Assembly: GCA_050485685.1 (NCBI GenBank)
Contig: JBJHBW010000012.1
Location: 1 to 64,000 of the forward strand
Length of the DNA: 64,000 nucleotides
Source: JBJHBP01 sp050485685
Lineage (GTDB): Bacteria; Pseudomonadota; Gammaproteobacteria; Steroidobacterales; Rariloculaceae
Direction: 5' to 3'
Part shown: in pieces, positions 8,100 through 16,936 of the stretch
Layout of the letters: each line of letters begins with the position of its first letter
Position numbering within the stretch: position 1 is the stretch's first letter
Notes under the pieces: generated by a model
The model's input: only the letters and a program-made list of their open reading frames with translations
Told to the model about the DNA's origin: nothing
Database searches by the model: none
Position numbers and translations under genes: made by a program

Positions 8100-10490
8100 A
8101 TGACAGCCGGTCAGATCGCATGGTTCGAATCCACAGGCATCGACGACCTCGCCAGCGTAGGCGGCAAGAACGCGTCGCTGGGCGAGATGATCCGCGCGCT
8201 CGCATCCGAAGGGGTGCGGGTGCCGGACGGATTCGCCGTGACCGTGGCCGGCTACCACGCGTTCGTGCGCGAAAACGCTCTGGAAGCGCCTGTTGCTGAC
8301 GCGCTGCGGCGATTTCATGCCGGTGAACTGACCCTGGACCAGGCCGGACGCGAAATCAGGGACAGGTTTCTCGCCGGCCGCATGCCCGACACGCTGGTGG
8401 CGGAGCTGAATGCCGCGTACGCGGAACTGGCGCGGCGGGCCGGCATAGCCGGCTTGGATGTCGCGGTACGGTCCAGCGCAACCGCAGAGGATCTTCCCGA
8501 GGCCAGCTTTGCCGGCCAGCAGGAAAGCTTTCTGAATATATGCGGCGAACAGGCGCTGGCCGATGCCGTGCGGCGCTGCTTTGCGTCATTGTTTACCGAT
8601 CGTGCAATCAGCTATCGCGAGAACCAGAGAATAGACCATATGCGCGTCGCGCTGTCCGTCGGCGTGCAGCGCATGGTGCGAGCCGATACCGGTGCCGCCG
8701 GCGTGATGTTTTCCGTGGATACGGAGACCGGTTTCCCCGACATCGTTGTGATCAACGCGAACTGGGGGCTGGGCGAGACCGTTGTGCGCGGCAGTGTGGA
8801 TCCCGACGAATATCGTGTGTTCAAGCCTTTGCTCTCCGCGGCCGGAGCCAGGCCCGTGATAGACAGGGTGCTGGGAGGCAAGGAGCAGCGTATGGTGTAC
8901 GCGCGCGGCCACTCGGCAACCACGCGTGTACGCAAATCCCGGCGCCGCTATCGCGATGCCTTTGTTCTCAGCGATGACGAGATTCTGACGCTTGCACGCT
9001 GGGCAGTGCGCATCGAACAGCATTACGGCAAGCCCATGGATATGGAGTGGGCCAGGGACGGGCAAAGCGGCGAGCTCTTCATTGTTCAGGCGAGGCCCGA
9101 GACCGTGCAGTCACGTCGCGACAGCGGTGTGCTGGAATCCTGTCGCATCATCAACAAGGGCCGCACGCTGCTGGTGGGTCTCAGCATCGGTGATTCGGTA
9201 GCCGCCGGTAAGGTCTGCAGGCTGAACAGCGCCGAGGAAATCGAGCACTTTCAGCCGGGCAGCATTCTGGTGACCGGGATGACGGACCCGGACTGGGTGC
9301 CGATCATGAAGCAGGCGGCTGCGATCGTCACCGATCATGGCGGGCGTACGTCACATGCGGCCATCGTCAGTCGCGAACTCGGCCTGCCAGCCGTCATTGG
9401 CACCGGTCGCGCGACGAGCACACTGAACAGCGGGGACCTGGTGACCGTGTCGTGTGCAGAGGGCGATACCGGGTTCGTCTACGAAGGTGAAGCAGAATAC
9501 GAAGTCGAGCGCGTATCGCTGGATCAGGTTCCCGTGACGCGCACAAAAGTCATGCTCAATGTCGCCAATCCCGCCGGCGCGTTCCGCTGGTGGCGTCTTC
9601 CCGTGGATGGCGTGGGACTGGCGAGGCTGGAGTTCATTATCGGCCACCATATTCGCGTGCACCCGCTGGCGCTGCTGCGGCCGAAGCAGGTGGCATCGCG
9701 CCGGGATCGTAAACGCATAGCCGGGCTGATTCGCGCATGGGAAAGCGGTGAAGCGTACTTCGTGGACCGGCTCGCGTGTGGCATTGCCCGCATCGCGGCC
9801 GCGCACTATCCGAAGCCGGTCATCGTTCGTGCCAGTGATTTCAAAACCAACGAGTACGCGAACCTGCTCGGGGGTGCGGCCTTCGAACCTGAGGAAGAAA
9901 ACCCGATGCTGGGCTGGCGCGGAGCGAGCCGCTATTACAGCGATGGCTACCGGGAGGGTTTTGCGCTGGAGTGCCGGGCGATCCGCAAGGTTCGCGAAGA
10001 GATGGGACTCGATAACGTCATCGTAATGATTCCGTTCTGTCGCAGTCCGCATGAAGCCGACCGCGTGCTGGATGTGATGCGTGATAACGGCCTGGAGCGC
10101 GGCAGGAAAGGGCTTCAGGTTTATGTGATGAGCGAGATTCCTGCGAACGTGATTCTTGCGCAGGAATTTGCGCAGCGGTTCGACGGTTTTTCCATAGGCA
10201 GTAACGATCTGACACAATTGGTGCTGGGAGTGGACAGGGATTCGGACCGGCTCAGCGACCTGTTCGACGAGGATAACGAAGCCGTGCGACGCATGATTGC
10301 GATGGCCATAGCCGGTGCGCACGAAAGCGGTCGGCCGATAGGGCTTTGCGGTCAGGCGCCCAGCGACCGGCCGGAGTTCGCGTCATTCCTGGTTGCGCAG
10401 GGGATAGACTCGATCTCGGTGACCCCGGACAGCTTTCTTTCAGTCAAGCAGCATGTCGCAGCCGCTGAAGCCGGGGAGGCTGGCGGCTAG
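8100..10490 (+). CDS. ppsA: Phosphoenolpyruvate synthase
   Basis: Converts pyruvate and ATP to PEP, AMP and phosphate for gluconeogenesis. The 796-residue length is normal. Domains: ATP-grasp/PPDK N-terminal (about 15-335), the swivelling phosphohistidine domain with DHGGRTSHAAIVSRELG (His419, matching E. coli His421), and a C-terminal TIM barrel with catalytic LCGQAPSDRP (Cys750, matching E. coli Cys751). I prefer ATG 8100; a TTG at 8094 overlaps the hsp20 stop. It ends in a 4-bp overlap (CTAG) with the convergent CBS-BON gene. Pairing with a heat-shock gene suggests stress or low-oxygen control rather than purely gluconeogenic control. Confidence 0.93.
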   Translation: MTAGQIAWFESTGIDDLASVGGKNASLGEMIRALASEGVRVPDGFAVTVAGYHAFVRENALEAPVADALRRFHAGELTLDQAGREIRDRFLAGRMPDTLVAELNAAYAELARRAGIAGLDVAVRSSATAEDLPEASFAGQQESFLNICGEQALADAVRRCFASLFTDRAISYRENQRIDHMRVALSVGVQRMVRADTGAAGVMFSVDTETGFPDIVVINANWGLGETVVRGSVDPDEYRVFKPLLSAAGARPVIDRVLGGKEQRMVYARGHSATTRVRKSRRRYRDAFVLSDDEILTLARWAVRIEQHYGKPMDMEWARDGQSGELFIVQARPETVQSRRDSGVLESCRIINKGRTLLVGLSIGDSVAAGKVCRLNSAEEIEHFQPGSILVTGMTDPDWVPIMKQAAAIVTDHGGRTSHAAIVSRELGLPAVIGTGRATSTLNSGDLVTVSCAEGDTGFVYEGEAEYEVERVSLDQVPVTRTKVMLNVANPAGAFRWWRLPVDGVGLARLEFIIGHHIRVHPLALLRPKQVASRRDRKRIAGLIRAWESGEAYFVDRLACGIARIAAAHYPKPVIVRASDFKTNEYANLLGGAAFEPEEENPMLGWRGASRYYSDGYREGFALECRAIRKVREEMGLDNVIVMIPFCRSPHEADRVLDVMRDNGLERGRKGLQVYVMSEIPANVILAQEFAQRFDGFSIGSNDLTQLVLGVDRDSDRLSDLFDEDNEAVRRMIAMAIAGAHESGRPIGLCGQAPSDRPEFASFLVAQGIDSISVTPDSFLSVKQHVAAAEAGEAGG

Positions 10491-11176
10491 ACGCCGCGAA
10501 TCGGTTCGGCCATGACCTTGACGTTGTTCTCGACGTCGCGCACACCGTCAGTGTTCTCGACGACGACCCGCAGCGCGTTCAACTCCTGATCGCTGGGCAC
10601 GGCACCCCAGAGGTGGACGACGCCGCCGGATACGGTGACGTTAACCAGTTCCGCGCGCACGCCGGCGTCGTCTCGCAATGTCCTGAGTATGAATTCGCGA
10701 ATGGTCCGGTCGGTTGCAGCCGTCCCTTCCTCGCTTCTGGGCGCGGCCAGGCCGTGCAGCAGATTGGCGCGACTGACGATGCCGATCACGCGGCCGTCCC
10801 GCACGACGGGCAGGCGTTTGATCCTGTGCTTTTCCAGCAGCCTTGCGATCTCCGACAGCGGCGCGTCATCGGCCACCGTGACCGGGTTCGCGGTCATGAC
10901 ATCCCGCGCCCTGCGGCCATGAGTTCTGGTAAACGTGGCGGCTTTTTCCTCACTTTCAAGCAGCAGCTCCAGCCACCATGAGCGTCGCGATTCGGTGCCG
11001 CTCTCGGCGCGCCGCATCAGATCGCCCTCGCTGACGATGCCGATCAGCCGGTCGTTGGCGTCTATGACCGGCACGGCACTGATGCCGTTATCGAGCAGAC
11101 AGGTGGCAATGTCCTCTACGCTGGTGTCGGGGCCTGCCGTAATCACCGGGCTGGTCATGACGTCGCGAGCCTGCAT
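10487..11176 (-). CDS. Tandem CBS domain protein with C-terminal BON domain
   Basis: A 229-residue protein with CBS1 (about 1-60, RDVMTSPVITAGPDTSVEDI), CBS2 (about 90-145, RDVMTANPVTVADDAPLSEI) and a BON domain (about 160-225, VTVSGGVVHLWGAVPSDQEL). CBS pairs bind adenine nucleotides and sense energy charge; BON domains are often linked to membranes or stress. The two CBS motifs are clear internal repeats. GGAG 7 nt before the ATG supports the start. A FixJ-like box lies 70 bp upstream on the same strand. The precise target is unknown. Confidence 0.88.
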   Translation of the reverse strand: MQARDVMTSPVITAGPDTSVEDIATCLLDNGISAVPVIDANDRLIGIVSEGDLMRRAESGTESRRSWWLELLLESEEKAATFTRTHGRRARDVMTANPVTVADDAPLSEIARLLEKHRIKRLPVVRDGRVIGIVSRANLLHGLAAPRSEEGTAATDRTIREFILRTLRDDAGVRAELVNVTVSGGVVHLWGAVPSDQELNALRVVVENTDGVRDVENNVKVMAEPIRGV

Positions 11177-11245
11177 GTCGTTCTCCGCGGTTCGAGGTGG
11201 CCGACAGTGTAACTCGCACTGTAGTCCGATCCCACGCTAGTACAG

Positions 11246-11253
11246 GTACTTAT
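11246..11253 (-). promoter_or_regulatory. FixJ-box-like motif between the CBS-BON gene and glgP
   Basis: On the reverse strand ATAAGTAC within CATAAGTACCTGTACT; the 10-mer ATAAGTACCT is repeated exactly upstream of the universal stress gene at 16103. AGTAC-AG-GTACT is also an inverted repeat. It lies 70 bp from the CBS-BON start and 54 bp from glgP, so it could serve either gene. Confidence 0.45.
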
Positions 11254-11306
11254 GGCGTTGGCAACGCTCAGTCGCTAGCGTGGGCGGCACCGTACAGGGG
11301 ATATCC

Positions 11307-13031
11307 ATGACGCCTGCTACCACCTATTCCGCAACCGACATGCTGGCGCCATTGCTCAGGCACCGGCGCATCGGCTATTTCTCCATGGAAATTGCGCTGC
11401 AGTCCGACATTCCCACCTACAGCGGCGGCCTGGGCGTGCTCGCCGGCGACACACTGCGATCGGCGGCGGATCTTGAGGTGCCCATGGTGGCAGTCACTCT
11501 GGTCAGCCGTCAGGGCTACTTCCGTCAGCAGATTGATGAACAGGGGCGCCAGATCGAGCAGGCGGATGGCTGGGAACCGGCCAGGTGGGCGAGTCGTCTG
11601 CCGGCCAAGGTATCCGTTTCCATTGACGGCCGTGAGGTCTGGATAGGCGCATGGCTTTACCGGCTCCATGGCATCAGCGGCGCCGTGCAACCTGTGGTAT
11701 TGCTCGACACCTGGCTGCCGGAAAACCACGAGGCGGATCGACCCATCACCGACCACCTCTATGGTGGCGATCGCGAGTACCGTCTCAAGCAGGAGATCGT
11801 GCTCGGCATTGGCGGCGTACGCATGCTGGACGCACTGGGCTTCCGGCTGGACGTATACCATCTCAACGAAGGCCATTCCGCGCTGCTCACCCTGCAGCTT
11901 CTGCACAGACACACCTATGCGGCAAGGGACGGCCGGGACGGCGAGTCGCGCATCGATGTGCACGCGGTGCGGGAGCTGTGTCATTTCACCACCCACACGC
12001 CCGTGGAAGCGGCGCATGACCGCTTCGACTATCCGCTGGTGCACCGTGTGCTGGGCGAATTCGTCGAACCTGAACTGCTGCGCGAACTGGCCGGCGCCGA
12101 TGCGCTGAATACGACACGACTGGCGCTGAATCTCAGCGGCTACGTGAACGGGGTTGCAAAGCGTCATGCCGAAACGTCCCGGCAGCTGTTTCCCGGCTAC
12201 CGTTTCACGGCGATCACCAATGGCGTGCATCCCGGGACATGGACAGCCTCGGAGCTGGCAGTGCTCTACGATCAGTACATGCCGGGGTGGCGTATTGAAC
12301 CGGAGCTGCTGATGCGGGCAGACTGCTGCCTGTCGGGTGATGCACTGTGGATGGCTCATCGTCAGGCCAAGGGCCGATTGCTGGAACGCGTGGCAGCCGA
12401 CTGTGGCGCCCGCCTTGACCCCGATCTGCCGGTGATCGGCTATGCCAGGCGAATGACCGAGTACAAACGGCCGGGGCTGCTGTTCACCGATCCGCAGCGC
12501 CTGCGTCAGATCGCGCGGTCGCAGCCATTCCAGATCGTGCTGGCCGGCAAAGCGCACCCGCGCGATGAATCGGGCCGCGAGGCGATTCAGGCCCTGCATG
12601 CGATGGGCCGTGAGCTGGCGGGGGACCTACCGGTCGTATTTCTGCCGGATTACGACATGGCCTGTGCGCTGGACATGGTGGCGGGATGCGATGTCTGGCT
12701 GAACACACCGCAGCCGCCCATGGAGGCATCCGGTACCAGTGGCATGAAAGCGGCCATGAACGGGGTTCCCAATCTCAGTGTGCTGGATGGCTGGTGGGTG
12801 GAGGGGCATATCGAGGGCATCACCGGCTGGTCCATAGGCAACGGCGCGGCAGTGCATGATGACGGTGATGCCCGGGACCTGTACGAGAAGCTCGAGTCCG
12901 TGGTACTGCCGTTGTATGCGGACCGGCCCGGCTGGCTTGCGGTGATGAAGGGCGCCATTTCCCGCAATGCCTCCGTATTCCACAGTCACCGCATGATGAG
13001 ACGTTATGTTGCGGAATCATATCTTCGTTGA
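11307..13031 (+). CDS. glgP: Alpha-glucan (glycogen) phosphorylase, short type
   Basis: Releases glucose 1-phosphate from glycogen or maltodextrin (family GT35, pyridoxal phosphate). At 574 aa it belongs to the short phosphorylase group rather than the 800-residue E. coli GlgP type. The N-terminal YFSMEIALQSDIPTYSGGLG and VYHLNEGHSALL are diagnostic, and the cofactor lysine is Lys481 in EASGTSGMKAAMNG. ATG 11307 is preferred to 11280 because AGGGGA precedes it by 6 nt. It is followed 135 bp later by glgC, but no glycogen synthase or branching enzyme is here. It probably feeds sugar phosphate to the phosphoketolase route in the same island. Confidence 0.9.
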   Translation: MTPATTYSATDMLAPLLRHRRIGYFSMEIALQSDIPTYSGGLGVLAGDTLRSAADLEVPMVAVTLVSRQGYFRQQIDEQGRQIEQADGWEPARWASRLPAKVSVSIDGREVWIGAWLYRLHGISGAVQPVVLLDTWLPENHEADRPITDHLYGGDREYRLKQEIVLGIGGVRMLDALGFRLDVYHLNEGHSALLTLQLLHRHTYAARDGRDGESRIDVHAVRELCHFTTHTPVEAAHDRFDYPLVHRVLGEFVEPELLRELAGADALNTTRLALNLSGYVNGVAKRHAETSRQLFPGYRFTAITNGVHPGTWTASELAVLYDQYMPGWRIEPELLMRADCCLSGDALWMAHRQAKGRLLERVAADCGARLDPDLPVIGYARRMTEYKRPGLLFTDPQRLRQIARSQPFQIVLAGKAHPRDESGREAIQALHAMGRELAGDLPVVFLPDYDMACALDMVAGCDVWLNTPQPPMEASGTSGMKAAMNGVPNLSVLDGWWVEGHIEGITGWSIGNGAAVHDDGDARDLYEKLESVVLPLYADRPGWLAVMKGAISRNASVFHSHRMMRRYVAESYLR

Positions 13032-13166
13032 GAATGCCCGGAATGGGATAGTAACGGTATGTACAAATACGGACTGAACGCCGGCCGGCAACGGCGTTAG
13101 GCTGCAGTCTGAGAGACCGGCCCTTCAGAGACCAACCGTTGGGTAACGGCCACGAGGAGTCTGGCC

Positions 13167-14408
13167 ATGCGACAGTCCCGGCAACCGGAACAGCAGACCC
13201 TGGCCCTGATCCTCGCCGGCGGCAGCGGCACCCGGCTGGGTCCGCTCACCCGTTGGCATGCCAAGCCCGCGCTGCCGTTCGGCGGTCAGTACCGCAACAT
13301 CGATTTTCCACTGTCGAACTGTGTCAATTCCGGGATTCGCCGTGTGGCCCTGCTGACACAGTACAAGTCCCATTCGCTTATCCAGCATGTGCACCAGGGC
13401 TGGAACTTCCTGCGGCCGGAGATCGGGGAGTTCGTCGAGGTGTGGCCGGCGCAGCAGCGGCGGGGCGATGGCTGGTATGCAGGCACCGCCGATGCGGTAC
13501 TCCAGAATCGCGATCTGATCGAGGGGCACGATCCGGATCTGGTCCTCGTGCTGGCCGGTGATCATGTGTACAAGATGGACTATCGCCCGATGCTGGACGC
13601 CCACGCGGCCTCCGGCGCGGAGGTGACGGTCGGGTGCGTGCAGGTGCCGCTGCGCGACGCGAGTGCGTTCGGAGTCATGTCCACGGATGCGCAGCGACGC
13701 ATACTGCGATTCGATGAGAAGCCTGCATGCCCCCAGCCATTGGCCGATCGTCCGGATCATGCGCTGGCTTCAATGGGGATTTATGTCTTTGATCGTGATG
13801 TGCTGTTGTCGCGTCTTGCCGCGGATGCGCGAATCGCGGGTTCCTCTCACGACTTCGGTCATGACGTACTGCCCTCTATGATTGCCGGCCGGCGCGCATT
13901 TGCCTATGCATTTGGCACCGACGGCGGACCGGGAAGCTACTGGCGCGATGTCGGCACGGTGGACAGCTACTGGCAGGCCAACATGGACCTGCTGGTCGAC
14001 AGGCCTGCATTGGACCTGCACGATCCGAGCTGGCCTGTCCGGACCTGCCAGCCGCAGTGCGCACCGCCGCGATTCGTCGGTGACGGGTATGCGCGACGAT
14101 CCGTCGTCTCGGCCGGATGTGTGGTGGCAGGGAGTGTCGAACAGTCGGTGCTGGCGACGGGAAACCGCATCGGTGCGGGCTCGCTGATAACCCGCAGTGT
14201 GTTACTGCCCGGTGTCAGGGTGGGCAGGCACTGTCGCATTGATCGCGCAGTGATTGACACCGGTTGTGAGGTTCCTGACGGTACCGTGATCGATGCAGGG
14301 CATTCAACCGGCGACCGCCATCACGTGTCGGCGCAGGGAGTGACACTGATTACGGCCGATTGCCTGGTTCATGCGAGGACGTCGGAGGGGGCGCGTCGCG
14401 TGGCCTGA
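13167..14408 (+). CDS. glgC: Glucose-1-phosphate adenylyltransferase (ADP-glucose pyrophosphorylase)
   Basis: Makes ADP-glucose from glucose 1-phosphate and ATP, the committed step of glycogen synthesis. The protein (413 aa) starts with the nucleotidyltransferase signature LALILAGGSGTRLGPLT, then FGGQYRNIDFPLSNCVNSG, YAGTADAVLQN and AGDHVYKMDY, all standard GlgC motifs. The C-terminal third has the left-handed beta-helix pattern. GAGGAG ahead of ATG 13167 gives a good start. Having synthesis (glgC) and breakdown (glgP) genes side by side suggests coordinated glycogen cycling. Confidence 0.93.
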   Translation: MRQSRQPEQQTLALILAGGSGTRLGPLTRWHAKPALPFGGQYRNIDFPLSNCVNSGIRRVALLTQYKSHSLIQHVHQGWNFLRPEIGEFVEVWPAQQRRGDGWYAGTADAVLQNRDLIEGHDPDLVLVLAGDHVYKMDYRPMLDAHAASGAEVTVGCVQVPLRDASAFGVMSTDAQRRILRFDEKPACPQPLADRPDHALASMGIYVFDRDVLLSRLAADARIAGSSHDFGHDVLPSMIAGRRAFAYAFGTDGGPGSYWRDVGTVDSYWQANMDLLVDRPALDLHDPSWPVRTCQPQCAPPRFVGDGYARRSVVSAGCVVAGSVEQSVLATGNRIGAGSLITRSVLLPGVRVGRHCRIDRAVIDTGCEVPDGTVIDAGHSTGDRHHVSAQGVTLITADCLVHARTSEGARRVA

Positions 14409-14415
14409 CATCCGT

Positions 14416-15921
14416 TCAGTTCGCGGACGCCTGGCGAATGGCTGTCAGTCCGCCGTGCACGGCAGTCAGCAGTTCTTCGCCATTCAGCGGCTTGGTCAGA
14501 TACTGCGCATGCTCGATAGACTTCGTGCGCGGTAGTCCTGATGTATCGCCGCTGATGAAGATGACCGGCGTAGTGCGTGGCAGTGCGGAGCGAAGTTTGC
14601 GGACAACCTCGGCGCCGGTGCTGCCGCAACGCAGGTGAAAGTCGCTGATGATCAGATCCGGCACGACGGTCTGCGCTGCGGCGAGAGCGTCGTGTTCGTT
14701 GGTCGCAACCTGCACCTCAAAACCCTCCAGTTCCAGCAATAGCCTGGTTGCGTCGGCGACGGAGACATCGTCGTCCACAATCAGGATACGGCCTCCATCT
14801 GTCACGATCTGTGGAACGGCCGAAACGGCAGCCTGTTCCGGCCTTTCGACGCGCAGTAACTGAAGCCGGAACTCCGTGCCCCGGTCCACGTCGGATCTTA
14901 CGCCGAGATCTACATCGAGCAATGCCGCGAGTCGCTTGACGATGGAAAGGCCAAGTCCGAGACCTTCCTGACGCATGTTCTGCCGTTCCACCTGGTAGAA
15001 CTCGGCGAAAATGCGATCCAGTTCCGAGTCCGGGATGCCTATGCCGGTGTCTGAGACCGTAACCATAACGAGTTCGCCGCTTTCAACGGCTTGTACGCAG
15101 ACTTCTCCGGCGCGGGTATAGCGGATCGAATTCGATATCAGATTGCTGAGCAGCTGGGTGAGCAGCTGTCTGTCGGTACGTACGGCGAGGTCCGTCGTAA
15201 CTACCTGCAGCGCGAGCTTTTTTTCGCTTGCCTGGTCGGAGAAGTTCGCCTGCAGGTCCGTGAAGACATCCTGCAGGGCGATGTCGGCAGGCTGCGGTCG
15301 CACCCTGCCGGCATCCAGCTTGCTGATATCCAGCAGCGAATTGAGCAGGGCCGACATTGAATCCATCGCTTTCTGCTGGCGGTCCAGAATGCGTGTGAGC
15401 TCGGGTTCGCCACCGCAGACTCGCGCGGCGGCGCGATTCAGCAGTGTCAGCGCCTGCAGCGGTTGACGCAGATCGTGGCTGGCGGCTGCGAGAAATCGGC
15501 TCTTGGCGCGATCGGCCTCTGCCAGTGCGATCTCGGTTTCGCGCTGTGCGGAAACGTCGCGGATGGCGCTGGAGATCAGCATGCCGTCGGGCGTCCATAG
15601 CGGACTCAGGCTGACCTCGACCGGGAATTCGTGACCGTCCTTGTGCAGACCATACAACTTCAGCCCTGCGCCCATGGGCCGGGACCGCGCGGCATCCGAG
15701 AAACTGCGGCGGTGTGCGGGGTGTGAGTCGCGGAATCGCATAGGCATCAGGCATTCGACCGGCTGCCCGATAAGTTCATCGGCGGCGTAGCCGAAGACTT
15801 CCTCGGTGCGATTGTTCGCGAACACAATGGTGCCGGAGTGATCGACGATCACGGTGGGATCTGGAGCCGCGTTGAGCAGGCGCTTTGCCAGTGCGCCCGA
15901 CAGGTCGTATTTTTCGTTCAC
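14416..15921 (-). CDS. PAS-histidine kinase-receiver hybrid sensor kinase
   Basis: A 501-residue soluble signalling protein with a PAS domain (about 10-125), dimerisation/phosphoacceptor helix with His149 (AASHDLRQPL), ATPase domain with N-box LLSNLISNSIRYT, G1 DTGIGIP and G2 GLGLGLSIV, then a receiver domain (about 376-495) with phosphoacceptor Asp426 (IISDFHLR). No membrane segment is visible, so it is cytoplasmic. Its start is a GTG. The PAS core resembles FixL around LMPMRFRDSH, but the two haem-pocket arginines are not conserved (Ser and Leu instead), so haem binding is not supported. It has no adjacent separate response regulator with a DNA-binding domain. It ends 7 bp from convergent glgC. 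Confidence 0.88.
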   Translation of the reverse strand: MNEKYDLSGALAKRLLNAAPDPTVIVDHSGTIVFANNRTEEVFGYAADELIGQPVECLMPMRFRDSHPAHRRSFSDAARSRPMGAGLKLYGLHKDGHEFPVEVSLSPLWTPDGMLISSAIRDVSAQRETEIALAEADRAKSRFLAAASHDLRQPLQALTLLNRAAARVCGGEPELTRILDRQQKAMDSMSALLNSLLDISKLDAGRVRPQPADIALQDVFTDLQANFSDQASEKKLALQVVTTDLAVRTDRQLLTQLLSNLISNSIRYTRAGEVCVQAVESGELVMVTVSDTGIGIPDSELDRIFAEFYQVERQNMRQEGLGLGLSIVKRLAALLDVDLGVRSDVDRGTEFRLQLLRVERPEQAAVSAVPQIVTDGGRILIVDDDVSVADATRLLLELEGFEVQVATNEHDALAAAQTVVPDLIISDFHLRCGSTGAEVVRKLRSALPRTTPVIFISGDTSGLPRTKSIEHAQYLTKPLNGEELLTAVHGGLTAIRQASAN

Positions 15922-16036
15922 GCCGGGCCCGGTCGGCGGCGATGCTGGCCGCCTCTGTACTGGATTCTAGGGTTGCAGTCCTGCAAGCTCAAGCACTTTC
16001 GCCGGGCAGCGGGTGACTTCCCGGCGGATCTTAGGG

Positions 16037-16044
16037 ATAAGTAC
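16037..16044 (+). promoter_or_regulatory. FixJ-box-like motif upstream of the first universal stress gene
   Basis: ATAAGTAC within GGATAAGTACCTATTTCGCC, 59 bp before ATG 16103. It shares ATAAGTACCT with the site at 11244-11253 on the opposite strand. Confidence 0.45.
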
Positions 16045-16102
16045 CTATTTCGCCGCGTTCGGGCGCGTTCTATGCTGCCGACTGGTTCAGAGGGGAGTTT
16101 CG

Positions 16103-16936
16103 ATGGTGACTGACGTTCTTGAAGTAAAGCCGCTGAAAAAAGTATTTGTTGTGCTCGATCCGACGCGGATGGTGCAACCTGCTCTGGAGAAAGCCGAATG
16201 GATTGCGGCGCGCAACAATGCGTCGCTGCACATTTATTGTTGTGTGTACGACACGCATCTGGCCTTCAGGCGCGAGTCCCAGGATGCCGCGGTCGAACAT
16301 GTGGTGCACTGGGCGGAGCGACTGGCCGAGCGCCCGCGGCGCAATGGCTTGGGCGTGGAGCTTCAGATCGAGTCGAACCCGGACTGGCGTGACGCGATGG
16401 TCAAGGCGGCGGTCGGCTCAGGAGCCGATCTGATCGTCAAACATCTCTCCTCTCACGGCGCACTGGCGCGGCGACTTGCAAAGACATCGGACTGGGCGCT
16501 GCTGAGTGCCGCGCGCTGCGCTGTGCTGCTGGTCAGTCCCATGCAGCCTTCCAATACGTCCACAGTGCTGGTTGCGGTGAAGCAGAAGCCCGACAGCGAA
16601 GTGCACGAACAGCTCAATCGCAACGTCGTGGCGCTGGCGCATCGCATATCGGGTGCACTGGAGGCGGACCTGCACGCGGTCACTGTCTACAAGGGACACG
16701 ATATCTATTTTGACCGCCAGAAGTTTGCCGACAGTTGTCGTCTGCCCAGGAACCGGGTGCACGCGACCGAGGGCTCGGCGACCCGTGGCATAGCCGAAGT
16801 GGCCGAGAAGCTCAATGCCGGGGTGATCGTAATCGGTTCCGCAAACGCTGTTTTCGGTCCGTCGCGTGCCGATACGGCGCAGCGAGTGATCGACGAAGTG
16901 ACCGCGGACGTGATCGTATTGCCGGCTGCCGGATGA
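16103..16936 (+). CDS. Universal stress protein, tandem-domain (UspE-like)
   Basis: A 277-residue cytoplasmic protein with two Usp folds: domain 1 begins KKVFVVLDPTRMVQPALEKA and domain 2 ends VIVIGSANAVFGPSR. The second domain lacks a clean ATP-binding G-x2-G-x9-G(S/T) signature, so it may not bind ATP. The long open frame begins at 16013, but ATG 16103 follows AGGGGAG by 5 nt and matches the normal family start. It is convergent with a second Usp gene with no intergenic base: the palindrome TGATCA supplies both stop codons. Confidence 0.88.
   Translation: MVTDVLEVKPLKKVFVVLDPTRMVQPALEKAEWIAARNNASLHIYCCVYDTHLAFRRESQDAAVEHVVHWAERLAERPRRNGLGVELQIESNPDWRDAMVKAAVGSGADLIVKHLSSHGALARRLAKTSDWALLSAARCAVLLVSPMQPSNTSTVLVAVKQKPDSEVHEQLNRNVVALAHRISGALEADLHAVTVYKGHDIYFDRQKFADSCRLPRNRVHATEGSATRGIAEVAEKLNAGVIVIGSANAVFGPSRADTAQRVIDEVTADVIVLPAAG

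Noticed and set aside
11268..12599. Long reverse-strand open frame opposite glgP
   Set aside because: The glgP frame has clear phosphorylase motifs including the cofactor lysine; the reverse frame is a shadow.
13051..13070. GGTATGTACAAATAC upstream of glgC as another FixJ-like site
   Set aside because: The central base is T where the motif has A or C, and no second copy is shared; too weak to list.
15177..15182. TACGTA core inside the hybrid kinase gene
   Set aside because: Lies in coding sequence away from any start and lacks the extended ATAMGTA context; likely chance.
14416..15921. Possible haem-binding PAS domain in the hybrid kinase, because LMPMRFRDSH resembles FixL
   Set aside because: The His lines up with the FixL ligand, but the residues 6 and 20 positions later are Ser and Leu rather than the two Arg needed for oxygen contact; many ordinary PAS domains share this motif.
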